Source: Rhodobacteraceae bacterium CCMM004
GTDB taxonomy: Bacteria; Pseudomonadota; Alphaproteobacteria; Rhodobacterales; Rhodobacteraceae
Direction: 5' to 3'
Length of the DNA: 64,000 nucleotides
NCBI GenBank assembly: GCA_004005435.1
Contig: RZWH01000001.1
Span: 1 to 64,000, forward strand
Shown: positions 1-8,651 of the stretch, in pieces
How the letters are laid out: each line of letters opens with the position of its first letter
Position numbering within the stretch: position 1 is the first letter of the stretch
Translations under genes and position numbers: made by a program
The notes under the pieces: generated by a model
Told to the model about the DNA's origin: nothing
Databases searched by the model: none
Seen by the model: the letters and a program-made list of their open reading frames with translations, nothing else

Positions 1-1
1 C

Positions 2-61
2 GAGATCGAGGGCAACGCCAAACCCCAGATCACACCGCCGCCCACACCCAAAGCCGCCTGA
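2..61 (+). CDS. C-terminal tail of an unidentified protein (5' partial)
   Basis: The reading frame is open from the left edge and stops at the TGA at 59-61. It ends in a basic, proline-rich tail (…PPPTPKAA) with mostly G/C third positions, as expected for a real C-terminus in this genome. Only 19 residues are inside the window, so no family can be named. It could equally be a chance open stretch in GC-rich DNA. Confidence 0.3.
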   Translation, partial: EIEGNAKPQITPPPTPKAA

Positions 62-83
62 ACCGATGAACCCGGAGCCAGAC

Positions 84-516
84 CGAAATTACACCTCATT
101 GACGGACGTGATCGGGGCGCATCATCACCGGCGGATTGGTAGAGCTGCGGCGCGGGCGCTTGACCATGTCGACCTGTGCCGAAGCGGAAAGGCGGCTGAG
201 CCGGCTTTACCCCGTATTGGAAGGTCTGCGCTGGAGTCACCACTGGACCGGCACCGTTGGCATTTCCGCGCGGCAGCGGCCGGCGATCTTCGAACTGGAG
301 GACGGGCTCTGGGGGCTGACGGGCTATTCCGGGCGCGGCCTGCCGACCTCGGCGGTGCTGGGGCGCGCCTTCGCCGCCACGCTCTTCGATCCGGCGGAAG
401 GGGCGACGGTCTGGCCGCACGATCCGCCAGCTCATATTCCCGGTCGTCGACTGATCGGGCTGATGGTACAAACCCTGCGCGGCCCTCTCAACAAACTGCG
501 CGACCGCCTAGCGTGA
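84..516 (+). pseudogene. FAD-dependent oxidoreductase (DAO family), C-terminal remnant
   Basis: The frame ending at 516 gives GRIITGGL, then a W-x-G-T-V-G-I stretch, 'RPAIFEL' and 'GLTGYSGRGLPTSAVLGRAFA'. This is the C-terminal FAD-binding segment of DAO-type oxidoreductases, which oxidise amino groups. The residues expected just before it (TSLTDVIG) lie in another frame (about 96-117), so a frameshift near 115 separates them. The FAD-binding N-terminal two thirds of the usual protein of about 430 residues are absent from this frame. I read it as a truncated pseudogene. The remaining doubt is whether an intact gene once began left of the window edge. Confidence 0.7.
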
Positions 517-861
517 GACACGTCCCCGTAGGGCTGTCCGGAATGGTCGAACAGTTCAGACCGGCCCTCTTGCGCAACGCGGGTGAAGCCCGAACCTCTC
601 CGTTCCTTAGAAGCACTTATCCTACGGGTTACATGATCGATATGCCGAGCCCGGTGTAGCCGTTGGGAACGGCGGCGCGAACTTGGAGTTCGGCGACCTA
701 GCGATCGTCATCGCCGGCCAGGTTGCAGAGCCGCAGGTCCGCATCGCCGTTCTGAATGGCTACACCGCACTGGGCATACCCGTCACAAGGCACGGAGATT
801 GAGTTTGTCCCGGGCAACCGGAGGTTCGGTCAAACCCTCATTTCTGCAGCAAGGCCAACAG
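517..861. other. No recognisable gene
   Basis: This spacer lies between the oxidoreductase remnant and the IS481-type remnant. Open frames here have no family resemblance and poor codon use. It probably holds decayed flanks of mobile elements, but no terminal repeats could be identified by eye. Confidence 0.5.
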
Positions 862-1170
862 CACCGCTGCAAAGCATAGAAGCGGTCGCCCAGCGTCAGG
901 AGGGCTTGCCGGTGGACGGCGACGATGATCTCGGCCTCGGACAGATCCGTCGAACGCGGCCCCGTCGGCCCGGCCCATACATCCTCGACCGTCACGCGCT
1001 TGCGCCACGTCGCCAGCTCCTCGGAGGCAATGCCGAGTTCCCGGCTCGACGCCGCGGTCGCAGTTCGCGATCGCTGTATCGCCGCTCTGACCGCGTGCGT
1101 CCGGCGTCGTCCTCGGACCGACGACCGCTCGATGCCGCACCGTGGCGCTGCCATGACGACTTTGGCCCAT
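862..1170 (-). pseudogene. IS481-type transposase, N-terminal remnant
   Basis: From the ATG at 1170 the first residues (MGQSRHGSATV) match the start of an IS481-type transposase. The continuation (THAVRAAIQRS, SRELGI…, ATWRKRVTVEDVW, GPTGPRS, FYALQ) is the helix-turn-helix part but lies in a different frame, so there is a frameshift near 1090. The similarity stops after FYALQ near 862, and the whole DDE catalytic domain is missing. No terminal inverted repeats were recognised. The element is dead; assignment is by motif recall, so the exact IS subgroup is uncertain. Confidence 0.7.
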
Positions 1171-1296
1171 CGTGCTTGCTTCCGTTCCGAAAAACGGGAT
1201 CGCGACGCGAAACCGTGGGATCGCATACCTGGCCGGCCGGATCGGCCCAGCCGACGTCCCGCAGGCGCGGGTGGACAGCCGGGACCCCGGTCCGGA

Positions 1297-2496
1297 TCAC
1301 CGCAGATCGGACCTGGCGACGACGCCAACGCCGTCGGCGATCCGATCATTGGGATGGAGAATGACGCGCTCGCCGATGTCGAGACCGCCCAGAACTTCGG
1401 CCTTCGTCTGTCCCATCCGTCCGATGTCCACCGTCCGCACACGGGCCCTCCCGTCCTGCTCGACGAAAACGGTCCAGTCGCCGTCACGGCGAAACGTCGC
1501 GGACAGCGGAAGGATCACCGCGTCGTCGACCCGCCAGATCTCGATTTCGAGGACGACGCCGTAGCCGTGCCCCAGGCCGGCTCGCTCCTCCGGCGGGGTG
1601 AGCAGATCGAAGACGGCGTCTACCCGCTGTTCCTCGATGCCGAGGGCGGAGATGTCCGTCCGGGCGACGGGATCGACACGCTTCAACTGTGCCGCAAGGG
1701 GTGTCGGACCACCCCAACGGGTCACGTGTGCCGTCGCCTCCGGCGGCAACTGAACGGCGTCCGACGACAAGAGGTCTGCCACGATCTCCAGATCGGTCGC
1801 GTTGCCCACCGCCATCAACGGCGCACCGGCGGCCACGGGACGGCGGGACGCTTCTTCGATATCCAGAACGATGCCGTCGATGGGCGAGACGAGAGGACGA
1901 CAGCAACTCCCCCCGGGCACCGGCTCCGCCAGGGTCGCCTCCGCACGGTGCAGCGCGCCGTCCGCCATGGCGCGCCGCGATCTGGCGGCTTCGGCCCCTG
2001 CCTCGGCGGTATGAACCGCACGGGCGGACGCCTCCACCGCGACCAGCGTCGTCAGGCCGCGGTCGAGCAGTTTCAGAACGCGGTCGTGTTGCGCTTGAGC
2101 GTAGCTCAGTTCTTCCTCTGCCGCGGCGACTTCGGCATCGGCCGCCGCGAGCGCAGCGCGCGCTTCCTCCAGCGCCGCTTCCGCCTGCGCGCGGGACCGA
2201 GCGTCCAGGATCGGGGTGTCTGCAGGTTCGACCGAGGCGAGGATCGTCTTCCCGGCAACGACGGGATCGCCGATTTGCAGGCTGATGCGACTGACCGTGC
2301 CCGTTACAGGTGCGGTGATCTGGTAGACGTTGCTGACCCGCGCAGTCCCATCCGCGCGGACGAGTCCGATCAACTCGCCCCGCGCGAGGGTCGCGAGATC
2401 CACCGGCTCCGGTTCCGTCCGGAAGGCCACGACGCCGAGAGCGATCAGGATAGCGGCCCCGATCCCGCCAAAGATCAACAGTCTGAGCGATGGCAT
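1297..2496 (-). CDS. Periplasmic adaptor (HlyD-type membrane fusion protein) of an ABC exporter
   Basis: A protein of 399 residues with one N-terminal membrane helix (about residues 5-25), a first lipoyl-like half (about 55-95), an Ala/Glu-rich coiled-coil hairpin (about 100-190), the second lipoyl half ('SPIDGIVLDIEE', about 205-225) and a beta-barrel C-terminal part. It is the last gene of a three-gene operon (ATPase, FtsX permease, adaptor) and should connect the inner-membrane permease to an outer-membrane exit. No outer-membrane TolC gene is in the window. The ATG at 2496 was chosen over the GTG at 2505 because GGGGAGGT sits about 8 bases before the ATG. The substrate is unknown. Confidence 0.85.
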   Translation of the reverse strand: MPSLRLLIFGGIGAAILIALGVVAFRTEPEPVDLATLARGELIGLVRADGTARVSNVYQITAPVTGTVSRISLQIGDPVVAGKTILASVEPADTPILDARSRAQAEAALEEARAALAAADAEVAAAEEELSYAQAQHDRVLKLLDRGLTTLVAVEASARAVHTAEAGAEAARSRRAMADGALHRAEATLAEPVPGGSCCRPLVSPIDGIVLDIEEASRRPVAAGAPLMAVGNATDLEIVADLLSSDAVQLPPEATAHVTRWGGPTPLAAQLKRVDPVARTDISALGIEEQRVDAVFDLLTPPEERAGLGHGYGVVLEIEIWRVDDAVILPLSATFRRDGDWTVFVEQDGRARVRTVDIGRMGQTKAEVLGGLDIGERVILHPNDRIADGVGVVARSDLR

Positions 2497-2545
2497 GTCA
2501 GGCACCTCCCCAGCGGGGCTTTGTGTTTGTATCGGTCATCGGCCG

Positions 2546-4912
2546 CTACTCACGCGACTTCATGACGGCGACGAGATCGAGCCGGTCGACGCGCCGTCGG
2601 ACCAGCATCACGGACCCGAACGCGGCGAGAATGACCACGAGGCTGGCCATGGCAAAGGTCGCCGGTTGGACGACGAGCGGCAGCACGTAGAGGTCGGAGG
2701 AGAACGCGCGCGTCATCAGCGCCGCGATTTGATAACCGATCCACCAGCCAAGCGGCTGCGCGCAGACGACAAGGATCATCGCCTCGCCAATCAGGACCCA
2801 GGAGACATCGCCGCGGCCGAAGCCGAGGATGCGCAGGCTCGCCAGTTCCCGCGCCCTCTCCGACAGCTGGATCCGCGCGGCGTTGTAGGCGACGCCGACG
2901 GCTATGGCACTGCCGAGCAGAATGTAGATCGTGGTCATCGCGCCGATGTTCTCGGCCACGGTCTTTTCAAAGGAGCGCCGGTTGTCGGCCAGAAGGATTG
3001 CGCCGCCGAGGCCGGGCATCGTCTTGACCGCGGCATGGAACGCAGCGGCCTCGTCCGCGGCGAGCGTGACGTTGACCGCCGACACCGCCGGAGCACGGTC
3101 GAGCATGGCGTTGATCGCGCTTGGCGACATATAGGCCCCGAGGCCGAGGACTTGCGGCACCTGGGCTGCGACCGTAACAAAGACCGGGTCCGCCAGATGG
3201 CCGGGCAAGTCCAGTTCGATCAGGTCGCCGGTTCGCGCCTCCAGCGTTTCGGCAAGCCGATCGGACAGGACGAGCCCGCGATCCGGGATTGCGATGACGC
3301 CATTTTCGCCGACGACGCGGGCAAGGTCGGCGTCAGCGGACAGGCCTTGCAGCGTCGCGTCCTTTTCCAGATGGCCGTGCCGCAGCGTTGCCGCCATCGA
3401 CAGGTTGCCCTCGGCCTGTATCACACCTGGCAACTTCCGGATCTCTTCCACCGCGATGTCCGGGACGTCCGACGGGAAGGTCAGGATGGCGTCCTGTCGG
3501 TTCGACTGGTCGAAGGCGAGGTCAATGATGCGGTCGAGGGAGTCGGGAAAGAAGTTCGAAGCAACGAGAACGGAGGTCGCCAGGGCATAGCCCAAAAGAC
3601 TCGTTGCCGCGCGCAGGGGCCAGCGGGTGATTGAGCGCGCGATCATCAGGTCGGGCGTTGCCATGCGAACGGCATCGAGGGCGCGGTCGATCACCCCGCG
3701 GTTGAAATGGGGCGGCGGCGCAGGGGCCATGGCGACGGCCGGTGGCAGCCGTGCCGCCGACAGGGCCGCGCGGACCGCCCCCACGGTTGCTGCTGCAAAG
3801 CCGGCAATCGCCGCAAGTGCATGGGTCGTCCACGAGACCGAGTGGATCAACTCGGGGAACTCGTAGAAGCGGGCAAATTGCCCGGCCATCCACCGTGAGA
3901 GATACGTCCCGCCCAAGGACCCCAAGACGATCCCGACCGCCGCCACCAGCCCCGCCAGAAGAAGGTAGTGCGCCAGGATGGCGCCGTCGCTGTAACCCGT
4001 TGCCTTCAAGAGGCCGATCTCAAGGCGTTCCAACGCCACGATCCGGCCGATCACCATGTTCACGAGGAATACTGTAATAAGGAGGAAGACGGGTGGCAGC
4101 ACGTAGGCCATGACGCGCAACTGTTCGATTTCTGCGTCGAGAAACGAATGCGAGATCTGCTGCGCGCGTCCGTGGACCCCGTAGTTCCCGTATGGCTCCA
4201 GAATGAGGTCGAGCGCCTCGATGACGGCCCGTTCGTCGGTCCGCATATCGAGGCCCAGGACCAAGTCGTCGAATGCCCCGGTCATGTTGAACGCGGCTTC
4301 CGCGGCCCGCTGTCCCATCCAGATGACCCCGTGCGAGGCAGCGTCCGGCATCATCGACCCAGGTCCAATCGTATAGATGAACTCGGGGCTCAGCGCGGCG
4401 CCCACGACGGTGAGCTCCCTCCGCGACCCGCCGATATTTGCGGCAAAGGTATCGCCCGACCGCAGTCCGTGCGCCTCTCCGAACGACGATCCGACCACGA
4501 CTTCCTCGGGGTGGTCTGGGTTCGGCAGCCGTCCGAACGTGAGCGTCGGTCGGTTCAAAGTTGTATCCCGACCTTCGGGCAGAGTGACGACCTGTGCTGT
4601 TGCCGGTCGCTGCCGCCCCGGCATATCGAGGACGACGAACTCGCTGACCCGGGCCTCGGCCGCCCGCACGCCGGATAGGGCCCGGATCTCGGGGAGGATG
4701 GTCAAGGGCGCGCGGCGGACCGACGCGAAGATATCGGCAAAGGCATTGCGTTCGTAGTAGGCGGCGCGCGACCGGTCCAGCGCGTCCGATACCCCCAGTG
4801 CCATGATCAAGACGGCGACGCCGCAGCCGAGTACGGCCGCGATGGCCAGCGCCTGCGCCCAAAGACGCCCGAGATCCCGCAGCAGCTTGCGTTCCAGTGC
4901 ACGCATCCGCAT
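2546..4912 (-). CDS. ABC transporter permease with two FtsX domains
   Basis: A 788-residue inner-membrane protein. It has a membrane helix at about 20-42, a large extracytoplasmic domain, three helices near 255-390 ('LPPVFLLITVFLVNMVIG' onward), a second helix near 425-445 followed by a second extracytoplasmic domain, and three more helices near the C-terminus. This is the duplicated FtsX layout of MacB- and LolC-like permeases with the ATPase on a separate chain. The start ATG at 4912 overlaps the ATPase stop codon (TGATG), which indicates translational coupling; GTG codons at 4915 and 4918 are less likely starts. It works with the neighbouring ATPase and adaptor in export or mechanotransmission of an unknown substrate. 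Confidence 0.85.
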   Translation of the reverse strand: MRMRALERKLLRDLGRLWAQALAIAAVLGCGVAVLIMALGVSDALDRSRAAYYERNAFADIFASVRRAPLTILPEIRALSGVRAAEARVSEFVVLDMPGRQRPATAQVVTLPEGRDTTLNRPTLTFGRLPNPDHPEEVVVGSSFGEAHGLRSGDTFAANIGGSRRELTVVGAALSPEFIYTIGPGSMMPDAASHGVIWMGQRAAEAAFNMTGAFDDLVLGLDMRTDERAVIEALDLILEPYGNYGVHGRAQQISHSFLDAEIEQLRVMAYVLPPVFLLITVFLVNMVIGRIVALERLEIGLLKATGYSDGAILAHYLLLAGLVAAVGIVLGSLGGTYLSRWMAGQFARFYEFPELIHSVSWTTHALAAIAGFAAATVGAVRAALSAARLPPAVAMAPAPPPHFNRGVIDRALDAVRMATPDLMIARSITRWPLRAATSLLGYALATSVLVASNFFPDSLDRIIDLAFDQSNRQDAILTFPSDVPDIAVEEIRKLPGVIQAEGNLSMAATLRHGHLEKDATLQGLSADADLARVVGENGVIAIPDRGLVLSDRLAETLEARTGDLIELDLPGHLADPVFVTVAAQVPQVLGLGAYMSPSAINAMLDRAPAVSAVNVTLAADEAAAFHAAVKTMPGLGGAILLADNRRSFEKTVAENIGAMTTIYILLGSAIAVGVAYNAARIQLSERARELASLRILGFGRGDVSWVLIGEAMILVVCAQPLGWWIGYQIAALMTRAFSSDLYVLPLVVQPATFAMASLVVILAAFGSVMLVRRRVDRLDLVAVMKSRE

Positions 4913-5673
4913 CACCACGCGACCTCGGAGGGGGCCAGACGGTCGGTGATCCGCGCGTCACCGACGAGACGTCCGTCCGCGAAATGCATCACCCGGTGCG
5001 CCATGCGCTGGATCATGGCGTTATGCGTGATTACGACGGTTGTGGTCCCCATCTCCCGGTTGACTTGATCCAGCACCTCAAGGACCTGCACGCCCGTCTT
5101 GCTGTCGAGCGCACCTGTCGGTTCGTCGCACAGAAGGACGGCCGGGCGTTTTGCGACGGCGCGCGCGATGGCGACGCGCTGCTGCTCGCCCCCGGACAAC
5201 TGCGCCGGGAAGTGATCCAGCCGGGCCGACAGACCGACCAGCGACAGGGCCTCTTCGGCGGACATCGGATCCGGGGCGATATCGGTGATCAGGCGCACAT
5301 TCTCACGCGCGGTGAGGGATGGCACGAGATTGTAGAACTGAAACACGAAACCGACGTTGTCGCGGCGGTAACGGGTCAGCGCACGATCGCCCAGTCCGGT
5401 CAGTTCCAGATCGCGAAACCAGACCTGTCCCGACGTCGCGTGATCCAGGCCGCCCAATATGTTCAGCAGCGTCGATTTGCCCGATCCCGAAGGACCCAGA
5501 AGCACGGTCAGATCGCCGCCGTTCAACGTCAGGTCCACTGCATCGAGGGCGACCACGCGCACCGATCCGGTCTCGTAGATCTTTGTCAGAGCCGACGTTC
5601 GAAACACGACTTCACCGCCGTGCGCCCGGTCACCGGTCGCGTCAGAGCGGGGTTGGACATTGGTCGACGACAA
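4912..5673 (-). CDS. ABC transporter ATP-binding protein (MacB/LolD type)
   Basis: The cytoplasmic ATPase of the exporter operon. Visible motifs are Walker [10 protein letters not shown]-loop FVFQFYN, signature [14 protein letters not shown], Walker [13 protein letters not shown] and the H-loop TH in 'VVITHN'. The [14 protein letters not shown] plus EPTGALD pattern is typical of LolD/MacB ATPases that serve FtsX permeases. The frame is open back to 5733. I prefer the TTG at 5673, which gives 253 residues and has GAGGGA 8 bases upstream, because residues before it resemble nothing in the family. Two FNR-like dyads lie 60-122 bases upstream of this start. Confidence 0.85.
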   Translation of the reverse strand: MSSTNVQPRSDATGDRAHGGEVVFRTSALTKIYETGSVRVVALDAVDLTLNGGDLTVLLGPSGSGKSTLLNILGGLDHATSGQVWFRDLELTGLGDRALTRYRRDNVGFVFQFYNLVPSLTARENVRLITDIAPDPMSAEEALSLVGLSARLDHFPAQLSGGEQQRVAIARAVAKRPAVLLCDEPTGALDSKTGVQVLEVLDQVNREMGTTTVVITHNAMIQRMAHRVMHFADGRLVGDARITDRLAPSEVAW

Positions 5674-5732
5674 ATCGGTAGTCCCTCGCGCGGCTGACCG
5701 GCCACAGGATCGTCGATCCTGCGCCCTGCGCA

Positions 5733-5746
5733 TTGACGCGGGTCAA
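5733..5746. promoter_or_regulatory. FNR-like dyad 1 (TTGAC-N4-GTCAA)
   Basis: A perfect inverted repeat TTGAC GCGG GTCAA, 60 bases upstream of the preferred ATPase start. The spacing and half-sites fit the Crp/FNR-family consensus (TTGAY-N4-RTCAA) used by FnrL- and NnrR/DnrF-type regulators. Binding is inferred from the pattern only. Confidence 0.5.
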
Positions 5747-5781
5747 AGGTGCCAGGGCGCCGCCAGGTCCCAAGCGTCGGA

Positions 5782-5795
5782 TTGAGGGAGGTCAA
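5782..5795. promoter_or_regulatory. FNR-like dyad 2 (TTGAG-N4-GTCAA)
   Basis: A second dyad with the same spacing, TTGAG GGAG GTCAA, one mismatch from dyad 1. The centres are 49 bases apart, so the two lie on nearly the same DNA face. Two boxes together make a chance match less likely than one alone. Confidence 0.4.
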
Positions 5796-6224
5796 GGCCC
5801 GATCGCGGTCGCCGTCGTAGAGTTGTTGTCTCAAAACGTCCCAGACACGGAGCCGAGGATGAAACCGGCCAAACGCCCCAGCGGTCGTCCGTTCGGGTCG
5901 GATGGGGGCGACACCGGGCCGCCGCTGGTCGCCGGTGCAATCCGGGGGCCGTCCGTCCCGAACGGACCGCGCATCAGAGTATCTGGAAACTCCGACGTCT
6001 TGACGCAGATGCGGACTGGGACAGCGAGGTTCGCCCCCTGTTTCCGCCTATCGCCGGGGCTCGGGGTCTGGCGGGAGCTGGCAAGCGGTCGTCAGCGCCC
6101 GCCTGACCCGACAGAGCCGCCGGTCGAACATTACGCGAGCCCGGTCCGAGCCGCGGCGATGCCCCACGCATCTGTCCATCTCTTCGCTCACCCGGTGCGC
6201 TGGACCGACAGGATTGGCCATGAC

Positions 6225-6839
6225 ATGAAGCATGCTGCGACCGAGACATCTTCCGATCCGGCCCCTTTCTCGGCGGCTCTGCGCGATCTTCCCGACCTCG
6301 CGCCCGGCCGCACGGCCGGGCCCAGCCTGGCGATGGTGTTGGACCGGCTCGGCACCCGGGTTCACGGGTCCGCCCTCCTGCTCCTCGCCTTGCCGGACGC
6401 GGTTCCTCTGCCGATCCCAAGCGCCGGCGCCGTGCTCGGGATCCCCCTGATCCTGGTCTCCACCCATCTGGTCCTCTATGGCGAAGTCGGCACGCTGCCG
6501 GCAAGGGCCCTGCGGTGGCGGCTGCCGCTGCCGGTGGTCGAGGTGATCGCCGACAGGATCGCGCCAGTGTTCGCGCGGCTGGAGCGGTGGTCGCGCCCGC
6601 GACTGCCGTTGGTCGCCGGAATGGAACGGCCCGTGGGGGTGGCGGCGCTGTTCCTGTCCGTTCTGCTGTTCCTCCCGATCCCTTTCGTCAACCTTCCGAT
6701 CGCCATTGGTCTGGCCGTCCTGGGTTGGGGACTCATTCAATGGGATGGCGTAATCATCGCGGTCGGTATCGCCTACGCCCTGGCGATCCTTGTCATACTC
6801 GGTGTGGCCTATGGGATGCTTCGAAATGCTGTCTTCTGA
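6225..6839 (+). CDS. exoD: ExoD-family membrane protein
   Basis: A 204-residue protein of the ExoD family, named after a rhizobial gene linked to exopolysaccharide production. It has a soluble N-terminus ('LPDLAPGRTAGPSLAMVLDRLG' type family start, about 20-45), a hydrophobic pair with the family's proline-rich turn ('ALPDAVPLPIPSAGAVLGIPL', about 55-85), and strongly hydrophobic C-terminal segments (about 140-200). The ATG at 6225 is the only start consistent with family length; the frame is open far upstream without resemblance. It stands alone, with the ABC exporter divergent and an IS5 relic behind it. The biochemical role is not established. Confidence 0.85.
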   Translation: MKHAATETSSDPAPFSAALRDLPDLAPGRTAGPSLAMVLDRLGTRVHGSALLLLALPDAVPLPIPSAGAVLGIPLILVSTHLVLYGEVGTLPARALRWRLPLPVVEVIADRIAPVFARLERWSRPRLPLVAGMERPVGVAALFLSVLLFLPIPFVNLPIAIGLAVLGWGLIQWDGVIIAVGIAYALAILVILGVAYGMLRNAVF

Positions 6840-6955
6840 TAATGCAGAGGTGACACCTGCAATGGGCCCGTTTCCCGACAAGAAGAACAGTTGGGTCAGG
6901 ATGCCTTGATTTCCAAAGCGCTGCGTCATTCACGGCCGGAAAGCGGAGCGGTGAC

Positions 6956-7525
6956 CTGAGCCACCTCCATTGGCTGACCGATGGGCAGATGGCCGAGCTT
7001 TCCCCCTTCTTCCCGACGTCGCACGGCACGCCGCGGGTCGATGACAGACAGGTGTTGAGCGGGATTATCTCCTTCAATCGCAACGGGTTAAGGTGGCGAG
7101 GCGGTCCAAGCCCTGACGGGCCACACAAGACGCTTTACAGCAGATGGAAGCGTTGGAGCGCCAAAGGCAGCTTCATGCCCGCAGGTCAGGTCAGCGATGA
7201 TATCGGAGCCCCCGCTTTGGTGAGCAGTGTGCCAAAGGTGGAATGGCCGCCCGGAGATCGAGGATATGACCCCGACTGGTTCCGAGAAGCGTTGATCGAC
7301 AAAGGGATACGCGCCTTCATCCCTGGCCGGAAACAGCGGAGCAATGCGGTGAAGTACGACACGCGCGGCGACCGGATCGAGATCATGTTCGGCAGGCTGA
7401 AGGACTGGCCGCGCGTTGCGACCCAACACGATAGACGCCCAGAGGTCTTCCTGTCAGCCATCGCTCTTGCAGCACTCGCCATCTACTGGCTATCAGTCGG
7501 CGCCCTAATAGTCCTTGCAGCATAA
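6956..7525 (+). pseudogene. IS5-family transposase with internal deletion
   Basis: The first part (HWLTDGQMAELSPFFP, SHGTPRVDDRQVLSGII, GLRWR, GPHKTLYSRWKRWS) and the last part (GDRGYDPDWFREAL, IRAFIPGRKQR, RIEIMFGRLKDWPRVATQ, FLSAIALAALAIYWL) are IS5-type. They join abruptly near 7175, where roughly 80 residues carrying the first catalytic Asp (the usual 'IDATYLKAHRTA' region) are missing. The frame stayed open across the deletion, so a 178-residue protein could still be made, but it cannot be an active DDE transposase. Flanking inverted repeats were not identified. Confidence 0.85.
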
Positions 7526-7647
7526 CAACTTACGGCACCAATATGGGGACTGAGGGTGCAAAGCACCGCTGACAACAAGCGAAAATCTCACCCGCGATTC
7601 TGATTGACTAGGGGCCAGGGACAGCAGCTCTTTCCTCTCAAGGCAAG

Positions 7648-7676
7648 TTGTGTAATTTTCTCGGAAAATTTCACAA
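7648..7676. promoter_or_regulatory. Candidate operator upstream of tautomerase gene 1
   Basis: A near-perfect dyad with 13-base arms (TTGTGTAATTTTC and GAAAATTTCACAA, one mismatch) around a TCG centre, ending 15 bases before the tautomerase ATG. The half-site GTGAAATTTT resembles dyads in the two other divergent or promoter regions of this locus (8575-8599 and 17104-17151). It is a likely target of one of the XRE-cupin regulators; this is inference. Confidence 0.55.
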
Positions 7677-7691
7677 GTCCCGGAGATACTC

Positions 7692-7910
7692 ATGATCATC
7701 ACGGTTCAACTCGAGGCCGGTCGCAACCAAGACACCAAGCGGCGCGCCGTTGCCGCCTTGACCCAAGCCGCCGTCGATACGCTTGGCGCGAAACCCGAAT
7801 GGGTTAACGTCCTCTTCGAGGAGTATTCCAAGGAAAACTGGGGCATCGATGGCAAGATCCAGCTCGATCGCCACGGGCCGGACCCCGTGACCCTGGGCAA
7901 CAGGGACTGA
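7692..7910 (+). CDS. 4-oxalocrotonate tautomerase-family protein lacking Pro1
   Basis: A 72-residue protein with the tautomerase fold signature: G10-R11, a hydrophobic helix, 'WVNVLFEEY' and 'WGIDGK'. In this family the catalytic base is the proline exposed after removal of Met1. Here the sequence starts MIITV: aligned on the conserved Gly-Arg, the initiator Met itself occupies the Pro1 position and no in-frame upstream start would supply a proline. The paralogue at 10259-10474 keeps MPH. RBS-like GGAG lies just upstream. It faces the XRE-cupin gene tail to tail (9-base gap). It may be inactive as a tautomerase or have another role. Confidence 0.8.
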   Translation: MIITVQLEAGRNQDTKRRAVAALTQAAVDTLGAKPEWVNVLFEEYSKENWGIDGKIQLDRHGPDPVTLGNRD

Positions 7911-7919
7911 CGCCAGGCC

Positions 7920-8531
7920 CTACTGCCTGTACAGCGCCCAGATGACCTTTGCGGTTTTTCTGCCCGCGTTGAGGTACCTGTGCGGGCGGTTGCTGGCGAA
8001 ACGGAAGCTGTCGCCCTCGCCCAGGACATAGCGCTTTGCGTCCACGAACAGCTCGATCCCGCCTTCCAGCACGACACCGGCCTCTTCGCCCTGGTGCACG
8101 AAATCCTCGTCGCTGGACGAGCCCTCGGGCTCGATGGTCATCATGTAGATGTCCAGCCGCGGATCGGTCTCGAACGGTGTGAGCAGCTCCTTGGTGACCC
8201 CGGTTCGGTTCAGCTCGATCCGGCGGTGTTCCCGCTTGCGCGCCACCACCCGGTCGCCTGCGCCGACGTCCTTACCATGTTCGAACATGTCCGAAATGGC
8301 GACGTCGAGCCCGTCCGCCAGCTTTGCCAGCACCCGCACCGATGCCGAGGATATACCGCGCTCGATTTGGCTGATCAGCGCGATGGACAGACCCGATTTC
8401 TCGGCCATGTCCTTGATCGACAGACTGCGCGCCTGGCGCAGGTGGCGGATGTGCGCCCCGACCTCGTCATCCGCGCTCCTTCCGCCGCCGGTCTCGTCCA
8501 CCACCGCTCGTGTCTGTTCATTCTGAACCAT
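7920..8531 (-). CDS. XRE-family regulator with C-terminal cupin domain (copy 1)
   Basis: A 203-residue DNA-binding protein. A helix-turn-helix covers about residues 24-80 (IRHLRQARSLSIKDMAEKSG, ALISQIERG, SASVRVLAKLADGL), and a small beta-barrel cupin covers about 130-198 (GEEAGVVLEGG, GEGDSFRF, PHRYLNAG) that in this family senses a small-molecule ligand. It is transcribed away from the solute-binding protein at 8652; the 120-base gap holds a dyad (8575-8599). It is a paralogue of the regulator at 17182-17910. The natural reading is control of the adjacent peptide-uptake genes. Confidence 0.88.
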   Translation of the reverse strand: MVQNEQTRAVVDETGGGRSADDEVGAHIRHLRQARSLSIKDMAEKSGLSIALISQIERGISSASVRVLAKLADGLDVAISDMFEHGKDVGAGDRVVARKREHRRIELNRTGVTKELLTPFETDPRLDIYMMTIEPEGSSSDEDFVHQGEEAGVVLEGGIELFVDAKRYVLGEGDSFRFASNRPHRYLNAGRKTAKVIWALYRQ

Positions 8532-8574
8532 TCAGGGCCCTTCTTGAAGTTGCCGATACCAGACTACCTGTTTA

Positions 8575-8599
8575 GTGAAAAAAATAATTGAGTTTTCAC
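8575..8599. promoter_or_regulatory. Candidate operator between XRE-cupin copy 1 and solute-binding protein 1
   Basis: GTGAAAA and TTTTCAC arms (7 bases each) flank an 11-base A/T-rich centre, in the only AT-rich stretch of this divergent gap. It is preceded by TTTA, giving TTAGTGAA, the same octamer seen at 17105-17112. It is placed to control both divergent genes. No -35/-10 pair could be assigned with confidence. Confidence 0.45.
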
Positions 8600-8651
8600 C
8601 TTTGCGCTAGTACTCTTTTTCATGAACGGAATATCGTGAAGGATTGGGCAA

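Larger units (their letters stand above)
5674..6224. other. Divergent intergenic region between the ABC exporter operon and exoD
   Basis: About 550 bases without a convincing gene. Open frames crossing it look like antisense or out-of-frame chance products. The part next to the exporter holds two FNR-like dyads (listed separately). Nothing else was recognised on the exoD side. Confidence 0.6.
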
